A DNA stretch of 64,000 nucleotides from Dehalococcoidia bacterium (GCA_014874385.1 JACWAE010000118.1:1-64000); one strand, 5' to 3'. Shown: positions 1 to 8,573, counted from the stretch's first letter. The notes: generated by a model from the sequence alone, not told the origin. Made by a program: numbers and translations.

Positions 1-1
1 C

Positions 2-118
2 TACTATGCTTGGCTGGAGCGGCCTCCCTCTGAGCGAGCGAAGGAGGAAATGCGGCGGGGGGTGGAGATTAGGGCAGCACACAAGCGGACCCGGCAGACC
101 TATGGGGCAGAGCGGCTG
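2..118 (+). pseudogene. IS3-family OrfB transposase fragment
   Basis: Frame 2 reads YYAWLERPPSERAKEEMRRGVEIRAAHKRTRQTYGAERL, typical of IS3-type OrfB N-terminal regions (YYAW...EIRAAH...TYG..R); the frame then degenerates to a stop. Confidence 0.65.
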
Positions 119-301
119 CTCTTCCCTGGGAGGTCAGCGAGTAGAACACTCGCTGCTGGAGACAGCCATACTGGGCGGGTTTGCGCTTCGCTCTGCGCCG
201 CATCAAACCGGGGATGAGGAACCAGTGGAAGTATGGAACAGTCTGGCCGTTTAGTCGGCTTGTTGCCGTTCCTGGCAGGTTCTTCATCGAGGCTGATGAT
301 G

Positions 302-730
302 TTATCCCACAGCCCCTGATAGAAGAGTCATCGATTCGGTTTCCCTGGCCAGGGCTACCAAGTTCAATCCGTGCTTAAATCCACAGTGTACATCGGCAGC
401 GCACACCATGAAGTCCTCTTTCGCGTGGCCCTCGGTGAGATAAGGTTCTGCATACGTAAGTCGCTCTTGATATGCCTGGGTCTTCTCATCCAATCCTACT
501 CTGTTGACGATCTTGGTAGGGGCGACTTGTGGTCCGCCGAAATGCGCCGATTCTTCGTTTGAAATCGCAGGCGCATAGCTTGGGGTCGGTGTCTCAGTCA
601 GCACGCCCTTATTCTTAAGGCTCTGTGCGAACTGGTCGAAGTCTTTAACCGAGTCCCGCTGCAAGAATTTCTCCAGCGGTAGCCTGGGGATTACGTTGAC
701 TATGCCCATCACGATATCCCAGCCATCCAT
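302..730 (-). CDS. hypothetical protein
   Basis: ORF with start ATGGATGGCTGG at 730 preceded by GGAGG Shine-Dalgarno and an upstream TTGACA -35. Confidence 0.55.
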   Translation of the reverse strand: MDGWDIVMGIVNVIPRLPLEKFLQRDSVKDFDQFAQSLKNKGVLTETPTPSYAPAISNEESAHFGGPQVAPTKIVNRVGLDEKTQAYQERLTYAEPYLTEGHAKEDFMVCAADVHCGFKHGLNLVALARETESMTLLSGAVG

Positions 731-784
731 AACTGTGCCTCCTAAGCTTAATTTTCCTGCTTTTTTCGTCATTGTCAAGAAAGC

Positions 785-857
785 GAAAAGTCACTGACAA
801 ATAGAACTGAAAAGTCACTGACAAATACGTTCGGTACGACTTTTAAAAGTCAGTGAC
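785..857. promoter_or_regulatory. Direct repeats GAAAAGTCACTGACAAATA (785-803, 809-827) plus inverted GTCAGTGAC (849-857)
   Basis: Two identical 19-bp repeats at 24-bp period just upstream of the TTGACA (773-778, - strand) of the 302-730 gene. Confidence 0.55.
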
Positions 858-988
858 TCAAGGAAAGTCGGGCGTCACGTTTACGCTAATAAAAAAGTTT
901 CGAACCTGACAACGCCAAAAAGTGCGTTAATCTAAAAATGTAAGTATGACGGTCATAGATGACTCATAACGACTCATAGGGGGTCAAC

Positions 989-1264
989 ATGGCGAAATGG
1001 CTAATTCAGGGCACGGATAAGACAGAGGAAGGGACTCAAAAAGGCTGGCAGCGACTAAATGCGACCAGGAATAGAGAGAAGCTATTCAAGGCGAAGCCCA
1101 TAATCTTTGTTGATGACCGTGGAACGACTCATGCCGACGTCGATAACCCAATGGATGCAAGAAAGGCCGGCCTGCTGGTTAAGGGGAAGGAAAAGGAAGT
1201 GCAGGGCCGGTCCTCAGCTCGATTTTCCTTCAAGTTTCTGCGGTTGCCAAGCGGCCTGCTGTAA
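989..1264 (+). CDS. small hypothetical protein, paralog of 1896-2186
   Basis: MAKWLIQGTDKTEEGTQKGWQRLNATRN...FVDDRGTTHADVDNPMDARKAGLL matches the second copy in the same order. Confidence 0.6.
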   Translation: MAKWLIQGTDKTEEGTQKGWQRLNATRNREKLFKAKPIIFVDDRGTTHADVDNPMDARKAGLLVKGKEKEVQGRSSARFSFKFLRLPSGLL

Positions 1265-1840
1265 TCCGCCGAAATGCGCCGTTCAAAAGCCTCTAAATCC
1301 GTTCAAATGACAAAGGGATAGACGGACACACCGACGGAAGGAATTACGTTCAAATCACTGGAGAAATGGAGATGGACGGACAGAAAAATGATAATACGTT
1401 CAAACGTCTAGCAGAAATTCACTAAAAAATGTCACGGGGGTCCAGCGGAGATCGTGTAATACCATCCTCCCTATGTTCCTCCCTATCCTCCCTATGTTCC
1501 TCCCTATCCTCCCTATATTCCTCCCTATCCTCCCTGTTATCCTCTGTGTAGGAGGTATAGTTGTTCCATGAACCTGTGGTGCGCCGAAATGCGCCGTTCA
1601 AATGCGTCTAAATCCGTTCAAGTGACAAAGGGATAGATGGACAGACCGACTGAAGGAATTACGTTCAAATCCCCAGAGAAATTGAGGTCGTCGGACGGAC
1701 TGACGAGAATACGTTCAAATATCGGGAAAATTCATTGAAAAAACCACTGAATCGTGACGATATCGTGGGGTACTATTCTCCCTATGAAGCTATGGCGTAC
1801 CAAAATCAGCGTTTAAGTGCATCCAAATCCGTTCAAAATT
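1265..1840. repeat. Iteron-like array: two ~180-bp units plus a partial third containing GTTCAAA/GTTCAAG motifs
   Basis: Motif at 1281, 1301, 1348, 1398 and 1596, 1616, 1663, 1713: identical 20/47/50-bp spacing; third partial unit 1811 (GTTTAAG) and 1831. Confidence 0.7.
1466..1535. repeat. 21-bp tandem repeat (CCTCCCTATGTT + CCTCCCTAT), ~3 copies
   Basis: CCTCCCTATGTTCCTCCCTAT repeated at 1466, 1487, 1508. Confidence 0.85.
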
Positions 1841-1895
1841 GACAAGAGAAAAAGTGTAGTAGCATAGAATTAATCGAGGGCGTCACGAGGTCGTC

Positions 1896-2186
1896 ATGGC
1901 GAAATGGATAATTCAGGACACAGATAAGGAAGAGGAATGTAGCGAGGAAGGCTACAAGCGTATCAATGCGCTCAGGAATAGGTTCTTTAAGAATAGAACA
2001 TTGGTCTTTGTTGACGACAACGGTGTCGCCCACGCGGACATCAATAGCATCACTGCAGCCAGGAAAGCCGGCCTGCTGCCGAAGAAAAAGGATGTTCATG
2101 ATGGCAAGGGTGCCCCAGGACGAGTAGGCGCTATCCGGTCTGGCCAGGGCAGCGCTGCTGCTCTTCCCTGGGAGGTCAACGAGTAG
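1896..2186 (+). CDS. small hypothetical protein, paralog of 989-1264
   Basis: MAKWIIQDTDKEEECSEEGYKRINALRN...FVDDNGVAHADINSITAARKAGLL; C-terminus runs into a sequence repeated at 111-180. Confidence 0.55.
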   Translation: MAKWIIQDTDKEEECSEEGYKRINALRNRFFKNRTLVFVDDNGVAHADINSITAARKAGLLPKKKDVHDGKGAPGRVGAIRSGQGSAAALPWEVNE

Positions 2187-2329
2187 AGGATTTGCTCCTG
2201 GAGAAAAGCATACTGAGCAGGTTCCCGCCTGCCTGTACGCTGCGCCCGGGCCAGAACCTAGCAGGTGGACCAGCTCGGATCACCGGAGCACCGCCAGGGC
2301 CAAGACCATGGCCAAGCGGCAGACACCAA

Positions 2330-2356
2330 AGGGCCAGAGCTTTGAGCTCTGGCCCT
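2330..2356. repeat. Perfect 12-bp inverted repeat (hairpin)
   Basis: AGGGCCAGAGCT-ttg-AGCTCTGGCCCT. Confidence 0.7.
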
Positions 2357-2509
2357 ACTTGTCAACCCCAATTATTATGTTAAAAGTGATATCGCCGCGA
2401 CCCAAAAATTCGTAGCTACCTGCAGCACCGGCAGCAGCTCACGGGTGAGGCTAAACTCGCAGGCATAGATATTGAGACAAGCCCTGGCCTACATCACCTT
2501 TGAGCGATG

Positions 2510-3058
2510 TCAAGTTTTCCTAGCACCAGGGTAACGCTCTATACTGCCTTCCATCTGCCGTTGCAGCCGCTGCGTTCTTTTCCTAATACACACTTCATAC
2601 GCCTTGTCACCGAGCCACCCTAACTGATCGGGATCCAAACGGTTAAGCCAAGCCTCCACATCGCCAGAATTTGACGGAGCTCGAACATCTTGAATCACAA
2701 ACCTGGGCACCACTTGAATCAGTCGCCTTCTACTCTCCACCTCAGCGTCTAACATGGCTAACTCGTTTTTCTTAGCCGAGAACTCTCGATCTAGCCCCTG
2801 GGCTAATTGGTTTTTCGCAACCTCGATAGAATGGGCTAATGTGTTATTATAGCTTTGCTTTTGCCGAATTTCTTCGTTCAAACGCTCGATTTCTTCGTTC
2901 AAGCTGGTCTTCTGCCGCTCCAAAGCCCCGAAGTCAATACCCAGGTCCTTCCTAACCTTCGCAATATCACGAAGACTAACCTTAAGGTTAGTGGCTATCG
3001 TCCGGGTCGAGTCACCACGGGCCAGTGCCTCCCTAATTTGGTCAATCTTTGATACCAT
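2510..3058 (-). CDS. HTH plus coiled-coil protein (possible DNA-binding/autoregulated)
   Basis: MVSKIDQIREALARGDSTRTIATNLKVSLRDIAKVRK resembles a HTH; followed by a long Glu/Gln/Leu-rich coiled coil. Confidence 0.55.
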   Translation of the reverse strand: MVSKIDQIREALARGDSTRTIATNLKVSLRDIAKVRKDLGIDFGALERQKTSLNEEIERLNEEIRQKQSYNNTLAHSIEVAKNQLAQGLDREFSAKKNELAMLDAEVESRRRLIQVVPRFVIQDVRAPSNSGDVEAWLNRLDPDQLGWLGDKAYEVCIRKRTQRLQRQMEGSIERYPGARKT

Positions 3059-3084
3059 TGATACCTCCTGATACCGTTGATATC
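3050..3084. promoter_or_regulatory. Four TGATAYC repeats overlapping the start of the 2510-3058 gene
   Basis: TGATACC at 3050, 3059, 3069 and TGATATC at 3078; spans the start codon and Shine-Dalgarno. Confidence 0.5.
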
Positions 3085-3348
3085 ATTATTCTATGAGATT
3101 ATTTTGACGTGTCAAGCGAACGCATTTCTCGGCGCATTTCCGCGCGTCACAGCAGGCCAAAAAGCTGCCTCAGAACCTCCCTATGGGGAGAAAGTGCTCT
3201 TTGTCAGTTCCGCGGACCCGGAAGACGATGAGGTTGAGCGGGAGTTAGAGAACCTCGAGATATGTCACTCTTTTGACATGTGAAGCTGTCACTTATTTGA
3301 CTTATGCGGGGTTTGTCTCTTTTTTGCTATCATTTTGTGGGGGCGAAT

Positions 3349-3525
3349 TCAAATCTTACCATCGAATTCGTTCCGTCGTACGAGCAAAGGCTCACCAGCT
3401 TGCCCAGCAGCTATAACATCGGCGATGGCCGGCCAATCGCCTAGCACCTCTCCACTCCTGGGCCGAATATCTATCAGGACCCGGCTACCCTGCGACGTGG
3501 TCTTCTCAGCGGAAGCCACTACCAA
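3349..3525 (-). CDS. small hypothetical ORF missed by the ORF track
   Basis: TTG (3525) or GTG (3519) start; reads VVASAEKTTSQGSRVLIDIRPRSGEVLGDWPAIADVIAAGQAGEPLLVRRNEFDGKI*; directly downstream of the 388-aa gene on the same strand. Confidence 0.35.
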   Translation of the reverse strand: MVVASAEKTTSQGSRVLIDIRPRSGEVLGDWPAIADVIAAGQAGEPLLVRRNEFDGKI

Positions 3526-3538
3526 GCACTGGAGCCGG

Positions 3539-4705
3539 TCAGAGTGAGGATGTGTAAACGTCGTATACTTCGCATATCCCCAGGAACCTCTTCCTCAAAG
3601 CTACTAGAACCAACTTCTGCTTCATTGGCACCAGATGTCCCTCAGCCTGCCTGTAGGCCTCCTGCGCTGCCTTGAATGCCTCCCATTCCTTGGCTTCCTT
3701 GATAAGGGCTGTATGGACATCCTGAAGGCGGGGCCGCTCGGCGGCATTGCGAGCCCAAGCCAATATGCCCATATCACCAAACAGGGTCACCCCATCATCC
3801 TTCCGACTTGACGGAAACCCGTATGTGGGAAGCCTTCCTGCGAGGGCGTATTCGAATACTCTCTGTGCAAAGCAGAAGTTCAGCGTTCCAATCTGAACGC
3901 TTCCGTAGGAGTGCTTAAGTCCAGTTCTTTCTTCAGCCTCGACCCTAATCCTTTGGGCCAATGAATAAGTGAAACGGTGGAGATCAGCCAGGCTTTTCCT
4001 CAAGTCAAATAACCTAGCATCCCACTGACTATCCTCTGCCTTCAGGTGAGTCGATAGATAGGGGTAGAGCTGGAAATTCACCGCGCTCTCGCCGGGGTGG
4101 TAAGGCAGGTCTGCGTATCTGAACTGATAATTGCGTTTTAGAAACATGATTGCTTCTAGGCCATCCCTATCTCTGGGAATCTGTTCTGGGCTCGCTGGGT
4201 CAGTGAATCCTGGAAGTTCCCAGATCGCGGGCAAGCGCAGATGATCACCCCTTACCATGAAATCTGCCAGGGCAGCCAGGTCTTTCCAGTGCTCTCGCAC
4301 TTCGGGCAAGCGGCCGTCCTCATTTGTTTGAAGGGGCTCGCGCATTTTCTGCTTGTGTGGAGTCTCTTGGTATGGCTTCTCTTCGATTGGGGCCTCTCTC
4401 CGCGCTTCTTGCTCCGCTTCTTTAATTTGTTCATGCCTAGCCTCATCGACAGTTGGACAGTGTGAAAGATAAGCCAAGTATGGCTCAAGTTCACCTTCAT
4501 CGTATAGCTTCTTGATTTTATAAACGGAACCCTTGCCGCAAACAGGTGCTCCCTTATCTGGTCTCGTAGCGTAGAGCGAATAAAGAGACTCAAGAGCTTT
4601 ACCAGATAGCACGTTTACCACTTGACGAACCACTGACTCATCTATGTGGAGGCCCAGTCCTTGCAGCAACCTTTTCGCATCTTCGGAATTATTCAACTTG
4701 TCCAT
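3539..4705 (-). CDS. hypothetical protein (388 aa)
   Basis: Long ORF; no family recognised. Confidence 0.6.
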   Translation of the reverse strand: MDKLNNSEDAKRLLQGLGLHIDESVVRQVVNVLSGKALESLYSLYATRPDKGAPVCGKGSVYKIKKLYDEGELEPYLAYLSHCPTVDEARHEQIKEAEQEARREAPIEEKPYQETPHKQKMREPLQTNEDGRLPEVREHWKDLAALADFMVRGDHLRLPAIWELPGFTDPASPEQIPRDRDGLEAIMFLKRNYQFRYADLPYHPGESAVNFQLYPYLSTHLKAEDSQWDARLFDLRKSLADLHRFTYSLAQRIRVEAEERTGLKHSYGSVQIGTLNFCFAQRVFEYALAGRLPTYGFPSSRKDDGVTLFGDMGILAWARNAAERPRLQDVHTALIKEAKEWEAFKAAQEAYRQAEGHLVPMKQKLVLVALRKRFLGICEVYDVYTSSL

Positions 4706-4831
4706 ATGGTCAATTTATTTGTCCGTATTTGTCCACTGGCGCTTGTCCGCATTCATGTGCTTCCATGAAAGCATACAGAAATATTATATGCCTGCGTTAA
4801 TGATAAAGCACAGGAACGATGACGGTCAAGG

Positions 4832-5041
4832 ATGCCTACGTTAAATGAACGGGTTTTGCACAAACTTGGGCCGCGGGGCAGCGTGGTAGTAGCCATCCCA
4901 CAGGACTGGCTACGCTATTACGGGCTGAAACCAGGTGACAGGGTTCAAGTGATCGCCAACGGTGAACTCACCATTCGCCCACTGAGGGGACAAGACAGTG
5001 GCACAACAGATAAGAAAGCGAACCAGCAAACCACAGATTAA
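4832..5041 (+). CDS. AbrB/SpoVT-type DNA-binding protein
   Basis: LGPRGSVVVAIPQDWLRYYGLKPGDRVQVIANGELTIRPL is a swapped-hairpin AbrB-like pattern. Confidence 0.7.
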   Translation: MPTLNERVLHKLGPRGSVVVAIPQDWLRYYGLKPGDRVQVIANGELTIRPLRGQDSGTTDKKANQQTTD

Positions 5042-5156
5042 GGTCATTGTGGACATTCAGCCTGCGCCAGCTTCACCGGCTCAAAAACAGGCTTGGCGCA
5101 AGTTCTGGCGGCGCCTTATTGCGGAAGCGAAGCAAAGCGAGGCTAAAAATGGGTGA
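4998..5156 (+). CDS. small basic protein, GTG start, missed by the ORF track
   Basis: MAQQIRKRTSKPQIKVIVDIQPAPASPAQKQAWRKFWRRLIAEAKQSEAKNG*; overlaps the AbrB gene end and the start of the next ORF. Confidence 0.45.
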   Translation: MAQQIRKRTSKPQIKVIVDIQPAPASPAQKQAWRKFWRRLIAEAKQSEAKNG

Positions 5157-5328
5157 GGCTTATGCTACTGCTTTCAAGTTGCTAAACCTGGGGTTTAGCG
5201 TCATTCCGTCTGGCGGCGGCATGGAGAGCAACGTAGGCGAAGTTTCTATCGAAAGGCCGGGACCAACAGGAAACGAAGGCGCGACAGGGCAAGGATACGG
5301 AGCGAATGGAAGCGAAGCAATCAACTAA
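5149..5328 (+). CDS. truncated prim-pol N-terminus-like mini-protein
   Basis: MGEAYATAFKLLNLGFSVIPSGGG parallels DPYTLAYKMLTLGFHVAPSGGG of the downstream primase; ATG overlaps the preceding TGA. Confidence 0.45.
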   Translation: MGEAYATAFKLLNLGFSVIPSGGGMESNVGEVSIERPGPTGNEGATGQGYGANGSEAIN

Positions 5329-7684
5329 TGCACGCGGCAACCCACTGGACAACATAGCGTCTGACCCTGATATCCCCAGCGATCCCTATACCCTTGCTTA
5401 CAAGATGCTCACTCTCGGTTTTCACGTAGCCCCTAGCGGCGGCGGCTCCACAGGAAAGGAGCCAATCGCAGGCTGGAAAATCTATCAGCCCAAGAATAAT
5501 CCCCCCACTGAGGCGCAACTTGAACGATGGGAACAGGAATTACACCCAAAAGTGTGGGGTGCAGTCACTGGGATTGACTTCCTAGATATAGAGGTTGACA
5601 CTCCCGAATGGGCCAATTTCATGCTTGCCTCTGGACTCAAACCACATTTGCAGTCCCCCCACGGCGGAGGTCATTTCCTTTGCACAAAGCCCCCTTGGAC
5701 AGTCAAGACGAACGCTCCCATACCAGGGCTGACCAGGGGGATTGATATACGCGGTGATCGCGGTTTCATGAACTTTGCCGGGATAGTTGATGGCCATCCC
5801 TACAGGCTGATCCGGTGGCCGACTCCTGAGAATCTTATCCCCTTCAATTCGTTACCAGCTATCATCCAGAAGGCGCTAGCGCCTGAATCTGCTACTCAGC
5901 CTCAGCCTGACAAAGACAAAGCAGGCACCTTCCCATCTTTAACTGCTGAGGATTGCCATAAGTGCATAGAAATGCTCAGAACTTTACCCTGTGTCAAGTA
6001 TTGTGATGATAATAGGGCCATGCTTTCCGAATCCCTTTGGAAAGACGTGGTAATTGACCAGAATATCACCTTTGGGCCAGAGGGAGATAACGAGGCTCAT
6101 AGACTGTCAACAGGCTACGTGGGAAAAGATAATCGGGGCTATTCCGAGCAAGATACCGCTAAGAAGATCAAGTACGCTCGGGAAGCAAGGGAAACGAAGC
6201 ACTTGGGGCCAACGCTATGCGCAACTATCCGCACGGCTGGCTTTGACTGTCCGGCAACGTGCATAGCTCAGACAGAGAAACTCGAAGTCCACACACCGGC
6301 AACGCTGGCAATCAAGCTAGCCTTAGCACATGAGCGATTACCACTTAATGACGTGGGGAACGCCAAGCGGTTATTCAGGCTATTTGGTAACAGAATCCGG
6401 TTTGTCTTAGATATGGACAAGTGGATTGTCTGGACTGGAAAATTCTGGCAATTCGACCACGGAGAGCAGCTAGGACGCATGGCCAAAAGGGTAGTTTCCA
6501 GCATCTATGCTGAGGCAGCGAACGCAGATGAGGATATGGCCAATAAATTAGGGGCCTGGGCCAGGCAGTCCGGCTTCGACGCTCGGATCAAGGGGATGAT
6601 TAACCAGGCTAAAACCCTCGACGGCATTACCGTCTTGCCGGACGAACTAGATAGTAATCCTTGGCTGCTGAACGTCAAGAATGGAACCGTGAATCTGATA
6701 ACCGGAGAGCTGCTACCACACAGCCCAGATGATCTGATAACCCGGATCATTTCTATAGATTACAAGTGTGATGCTGAAAGTCAGCTATGGGAAGATACGC
6801 TGAGGCAGATTTGCTCAAACGATGACGATCTTATCTTGTTTATGCAGAGAGGGCTAGGCTGTTCCGCGACTGGCTCCAATAAAGATATGGCCTTCTTCCT
6901 ACCGCAAGGTGCGGGTTTTAATGGGAAGTCAACACTGTTGGGTGTAATCCATGACGTGTTAGGGCCATACGCGCACGAAGCAGACCCAAGGGTGTTCATG
7001 GTTTCAAGGAATGACCGCACAGGCCCAAATGAAGATATTGCAGATTTATACCGCAAACGTTTTGTATTGAGTGCTGAGATCAACACTCAAATGCGTCTGA
7101 GCGTCAGCCTGGTAAAACGCATGACCGGCGGCGAACAGTTGAGATACGAGCGCAAATACGAGCACGGATTCAACTTCAAACCGGACTTCAAGCTCTGGCT
7201 GATGAGCAACCATGAGCCAACTATTGCGGATTCGACTAATTCAATTTGGTGTAGAGTTAAGAAGATTCCCTTCAGGCACTTCTTTGGTCCCGAAGAGCGG
7301 AACCCTAGTCTACGGCAGCAGTTAGTCACGGAACATGGCGAAGCAATCCTAGCTTGGCTCGTACATGGTGCGATGGAGTGGTATGAGTTTGGATTATCTG
7401 AGCCGATGGTAGTCAAGACTGCAACAGAGGAATACCGAAGGTCCCAGGACGTGCTACAGGAGTTCTTGGCCGAGAAGTGCAACATAGAAGAAAATGCCAC
7501 TGTGTTAGGCCATGACCTTTATCGTTGCTATCAAAACTGGTGTGCTGCGACTGGAGAAAAGGACGTGCTGGGCAAGATCAACTTTGGCAAGCTACTAAGG
7601 GAAAAGGGATTTTGTACATTCGCAGGAACAGGCAACGCTCAATTTTGGAAGGGGATAGAATTATCAGAGGGGGTAATTAATTAA
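5306..7684 (+). CDS. bifunctional primase-polymerase / D5-like helicase replication protein
   Basis: N-terminal prim-pol motif (LGFHVAPSGGG...KEPIAGWK...GIDIRGDRGF); C-terminal P4/D5-type ATPase with GAGFNGKSTLLGVI Walker A. Confidence 0.85.
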   Translation: MEAKQSTNARGNPLDNIASDPDIPSDPYTLAYKMLTLGFHVAPSGGGSTGKEPIAGWKIYQPKNNPPTEAQLERWEQELHPKVWGAVTGIDFLDIEVDTPEWANFMLASGLKPHLQSPHGGGHFLCTKPPWTVKTNAPIPGLTRGIDIRGDRGFMNFAGIVDGHPYRLIRWPTPENLIPFNSLPAIIQKALAPESATQPQPDKDKAGTFPSLTAEDCHKCIEMLRTLPCVKYCDDNRAMLSESLWKDVVIDQNITFGPEGDNEAHRLSTGYVGKDNRGYSEQDTAKKIKYAREARETKHLGPTLCATIRTAGFDCPATCIAQTEKLEVHTPATLAIKLALAHERLPLNDVGNAKRLFRLFGNRIRFVLDMDKWIVWTGKFWQFDHGEQLGRMAKRVVSSIYAEAANADEDMANKLGAWARQSGFDARIKGMINQAKTLDGITVLPDELDSNPWLLNVKNGTVNLITGELLPHSPDDLITRIISIDYKCDAESQLWEDTLRQICSNDDDLILFMQRGLGCSATGSNKDMAFFLPQGAGFNGKSTLLGVIHDVLGPYAHEADPRVFMVSRNDRTGPNEDIADLYRKRFVLSAEINTQMRLSVSLVKRMTGGEQLRYERKYEHGFNFKPDFKLWLMSNHEPTIADSTNSIWCRVKKIPFRHFFGPEERNPSLRQQLVTEHGEAILAWLVHGAMEWYEFGLSEPMVVKTATEEYRRSQDVLQEFLAEKCNIEENATVLGHDLYRCYQNWCAATGEKDVLGKINFGKLLREKGFCTFAGTGNAQFWKGIELSEGVIN

Positions 7685-7718
7685 AAGTTAATTCTTGTAA
7701 GGCTTCTTCTATAAAGTG

Positions 7719-7738
7719 TTATATACGCGCGTATATAA
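7719..7738. repeat. 20-bp perfect palindrome TTATATACGCGCGTATATAA
   Basis: Read directly; just downstream of the replication protein gene. Confidence 0.8.
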
Positions 7739-7999
7739 AGATTTTCCGAACAAGCCTTGAGGGTTTTAACTTTTAACGGTTTTTTGACAAGCTCTTTGGG
7801 CTTATATGGATAATATATGGAGCACGATGGACGGTTTTAGAACTTTTGGGAGTAGGTTAAACAAAATGGTGCAAAAGAGCCAGAGATCTCTCCCCCGGCT
7901 CTGTGTGCGAGGGGGCGGGTATGCTCTCCCTACGCCGACCCCTTATTTCGCCAAGTGGTACAAATGCACCACCTCATTATGTTAAGGGTAAGGGGAACA

Positions 8000-8206
8000 A
8001 TGGCTGAAAAAGAGGTGAAACACCTTGAAAAATGCCCGTCCTGTGGCACCGAGGGCCCGGTAGAGCACTGGACGAAGGTTGACCGGGTGCTTGAAAGCAT
8101 CGAGTGCTTCCCATGCGGGAAAATTTATGGGAGAATTATGGGCTGTGCGCACACAGGAAGCTGGCACTATCTCAGTATAACTGAAGCTCATGCGTTGATA
8201 GCTTAG
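8000..8206 (+). CDS. small zinc-ribbon-like protein
   Basis: MAEKEVKHLEKCPSCGTEG...ESIECFPCGK. Confidence 0.5.
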   Translation: MAEKEVKHLEKCPSCGTEGPVEHWTKVDRVLESIECFPCGKIYGRIMGCAHTGSWHYLSITEAHALIA

Positions 8207-8345
8207 CCCGGGGCTACAGATAGCGAAATGGGGATGAAAATGGGATAAAGGACGGCGGGTAAGAACCTACTTGTCTGTGTGGCAATTCCCTAAAGAGCGC
8301 TGAACAGAGTTAATCCGGTGTCCGCACTGCGGGGGAACGGTAGCG

Positions 8346-8573
8346 GTGAATGGTTTAGGACGGAAAGCGTTTGATATGCCAGTCACTAAAGTTTGTGACG
8401 CTCTACGGCTTCACCGTAGCGTAGTGACGGCGGCTAATGAGCTGGGGTGTAGCCGCGCATACATTTACAAAGTCCTGAAAGCCGATGGGCTAACACCGGC
8501 GGAAGTAATAAAGGTATTAGCAACAAAAGATAACAGTTTGTTGCATAAGGGGGCGGCAAGTGACGGACGGTAA
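8346..8573 (+). CDS. small HTH protein
   Basis: GTG start; VCDALRLHRSVVTAANELGCSRAYIYKVLKADGL is HTH-like. Confidence 0.45.
   Translation: MNGLGRKAFDMPVTKVCDALRLHRSVVTAANELGCSRAYIYKVLKADGLTPAEVIKVLATKDNSLLHKGAASDGR

Noticed and set aside
1466-1535. Possible CRISPR array
   Set aside because: Period is 21 bp with no unique spacers; simple tandem repeat, and no cas genes are recognised in the window.
7087-7500. 137-aa - strand ORF
   Set aside because: Antisense to the replication protein with a Cys/Ser-rich nonsense-like translation.
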